From Verrucomicrobiota bacterium (GTDB lineage: Bacteria; Verrucomicrobiota; Verrucomicrobiia; Limisphaerales; JAIPKD01): a stretch of 43,142 nucleotides of DNA. The notes beneath the pieces were generated by a model. The model made no database searches, was not told where the DNA came from, and worked only from the letters and a program-made list of their open reading frames with translations. The stretch is from positions 1 through 43,142 of the forward strand of contig JAIPKD010000024.1 in NCBI GenBank assembly GCA_021733835.1, in the 5' to 3' direction. Below are positions 41,624 to 43,142 of this stretch, one piece after another; position 1 is the first letter of the stretch, and every line of letters begins with the position of its first letter. Made by a program: the position numbers and the translations under genes.

Positions 41624-43142
41624 ATGGTTCTGCGGTTGGTTTACATTGTAATTGCTTTAACGGTATTGAATACGGTGATCGGCGCGCAATTAATCGAAGT
41701 CGGCAGTGAATTGAGATATTTCCCCGTAGAACCGGGTGCCGCTGCGGGTCTGGAGGACTGGTATATGCCCGGTTACGACGACACAGGATGGGACTCGGGT
41801 GCGTCCGGTATAGGGTACATGAAAGGATTTACCGCTACGCGAATCAATGAAGAGGTACAAGAGCCGCCATGTTCGATTTTATTGCGAAAGCGTTTTATCG
41901 TCGACGACGTGAAAGTGATCGAGCATCTCTTGTTGCGGGTCGAGTTCACTGGTGGATTTATTGCTTATTTGAATGGTCGGGAAATTACGAGGCATGGTCT
42001 CGATGTGCCGATGGGATCGGGCGTGCCGTTCACCGCAACGGCGGATTACGTCTCCGGCGGTACAGTGGAGGTTGACATGAATGAATACATCTCGTTATTG
42101 GAACCCGGCATCAATTACTTGTGTTTGCAGTTGCAGCCGGCTTATTCCGGCGCCGCATTCGGCGCAACGCCCGAGTTATCGGCTAATTTAAGTCGCGGTC
42201 CGTATCTGCAAAACACTACAGTCGACAGTGTGAAGGTGGTTTGGAAGTCGATTGCGCCGGCTGCGGGGCGGGTCGAGTTCGGTATGGACAGGGCACTGAA
42301 TAACGTTGTCGTCGACGGATCGCCGGGCACCAACCATGTGGTGTCACTGACGAATCTCGAGCCGGACACGGTCTATTATTATCGTGTCGTCAACGAGACC
42401 GATGACATCGAGGCACGGTCGGAGGTCTTTAGTTTCAGGACGTTTAAAGAGTCGGGAGCGCTCACTTTTATGGTCTTAGGCGATTCGGGCGAGGGTTCGA
42501 AGGCGCAATATAATATTGCCGAAGTGATCCGGAATGAGGGAGCGGATTTAATCGTTCACTTGGGTGACTTGGTCTACCCATATTACCATCGTGATTTGGA
42601 GGATGTACGGTTGTTCAGTGTGTACCGTGATATTTTTACGGGGACGCCGTTTTTCTCCGCGTTAGGCAATCACGAGATGTATGTGTCCATTCAATCATAC
42701 TTCGACGCATTCGATTTTCCGGCCGACTCAAGTGGTACGGAAGCTTATTATTCGTTTGATCACGGCGATGCGCATTTTGTGGTCTTGGACACCGAATCGA
42801 AGGTTGGTGAAGGTGAAGTAATTTCCAGCGAGCAGTTGCAGTGGCTCGAGGGCGACTTGGCTGCGGCAACGGCGAAGTGGAAGTTCCTGTTTTTTCACAA
42901 ACCGGCGCGAAGCTCGGGGTTACATAGGTTCGACGATTACAATCTGAACGGTAAGTACGATTATGTAGAAATCCAAAACGTTCTCGATCCTCTAATCAAA
43001 GAATACGGCGTACAAGCGGTATTCAATGCGCATGATCACGATTACGAGCGATTGGGGCCGGTGAACGGGTCGGTGTTCGTCGTCTCAGGCGGCGGCGGCG
43101 GGCCGCTCTATTCGATGTCCGAACGCGATCCGGCGTCGGTGC
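41624..43142 (+). CDS. Purple-acid-phosphatase-like metallophosphoesterase, partial (runs off window)
   Basis: An open frame of about 506 residues continues past the window end. It begins with a signal peptide (residues 4-20). An N-terminal beta-sandwich like a galactose-binding domain (GYDDTGWDSG..GIGYMKG, then FIAYLNGREITRHGL) is followed by a Fn3-like purple-acid-phosphatase domain (RGPYLQNTTVDSVKVVWKS, LEPDTVYYYRV near 240). The metallophosphoesterase domain has VLGDSGEG, HLGDLVYP, ALGNHEMY, FFHKPARSS and NAHDHDYER, the five metal-ligand motifs. Predicted to be secreted and to release phosphate from organic esters. GAGAGGA lies 7-8 bases before the ATG at 41624. The C-terminus is not in the window. 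Confidence 0.85.
   Translation, partial: MVLRLVYIVIALTVLNTVIGAQLIEVGSELRYFPVEPGAAAGLEDWYMPGYDDTGWDSGASGIGYMKGFTATRINEEVQEPPCSILLRKRFIVDDVKVIEHLLLRVEFTGGFIAYLNGREITRHGLDVPMGSGVPFTATADYVSGGTVEVDMNEYISLLEPGINYLCLQLQPAYSGAAFGATPELSANLSRGPYLQNTTVDSVKVVWKSIAPAAGRVEFGMDRALNNVVVDGSPGTNHVVSLTNLEPDTVYYYRVVNETDDIEARSEVFSFRTFKESGALTFMVLGDSGEGSKAQYNIAEVIRNEGADLIVHLGDLVYPYYHRDLEDVRLFSVYRDIFTGTPFFSALGNHEMYVSIQSYFDAFDFPADSSGTEAYYSFDHGDAHFVVLDTESKVGEGEVISSEQLQWLEGDLAAATAKWKFLFFHKPARSSGLHRFDDYNLNGKYDYVEIQNVLDPLIKEYGVQAVFNAHDHDYERLGPVNGSVFVVSGGGGGPLYSMSERDPASV

Overview
The window reads as a chromosomal stretch of a Gram-negative, sugar-degrading bacterium. It carries a GH106-like glycosidase, a (beta/alpha)8 glycoside hydrolase, a ThuA-domain protein, a Tat-exported Gfo/Idh/MocA oxidoreductase, a sialate O-acetylesterase-like esterase and a purple-acid-phosphatase-like protein. 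This mix is typical of the PVC group (Lentisphaerota, Kiritimatiellota, Verrucomicrobiota, Planctomycetota) and of relatives such as Hydrogenedentota; the exact phylum cannot be fixed from the sequence. Many start codons lack a clear Shine-Dalgarno sequence, while a few (HtrA, esterase, LuxC-like, phosphatase) have one. No tRNA, rRNA or CRISPR array was recognised.

Layout. 1-744 is a repeat-rich gap. 745-5685 (+) holds a secreted GH106-like glycosidase and a multi-span ABC-exporter-like protein. 5716-9869 (-) is a compact three-gene group: methyltransferase, YfhO-like membrane protein, methyltransferase. 10045-11627 (-) is an HtrA/Do protease with its own terminator. 11984-15044 (-) has a macro-domain protein, a ThuA-like protein and a secreted glycosidase. 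15422-18589 (+) has PriA and a GT-A glycosyltransferase. 18781-20127 (+) is the Tat-exported oxidoreductase, followed by a terminator. 20356-23089 (+) is grpE-dnaJ-rsmE. 23213-27558 (+) is a LuxE-like / MFS / LuxC-like / QueD group. 27559-29005 is a repeat-bordered block with an Rpn-type nuclease gene. 29006-39234 (-) is an 11-gene complex I operon, nuoABCDHIJKLMN, lacking nuoE, nuoF and nuoG. 39536-40561 (+) is the esterase. 40562-41623 is a graveyard of broken genes and repeats. A phosphatase gene then runs off the right edge.

Functional links. The nuo operon would make a membrane proton pump fed by something other than the usual NADH module, unless nuoEFG lies elsewhere. The LuxE-like and LuxC-like proteins keep both acyl-carrying cysteines and together should reduce fatty acids to aldehydes, but no luciferase is present, so the aldehyde has another use. 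GrpE and DnaJ are the DnaK co-chaperones; dnaK itself is not here.

The most unusual DNA is a set of interspersed repeats. Two blocks (27591-29002 and 40953-41340) share the same left-end module and the same right-end module in the same orientation but carry different contents: an Rpn nuclease gene plus small palindromes in one, 108-bp tandem repeats in the other. Inverted copies of both inner modules lie at the left end of the window. The second block appears to have split an old glucosidase gene. This looks like a family of composite, possibly mobilisable elements.
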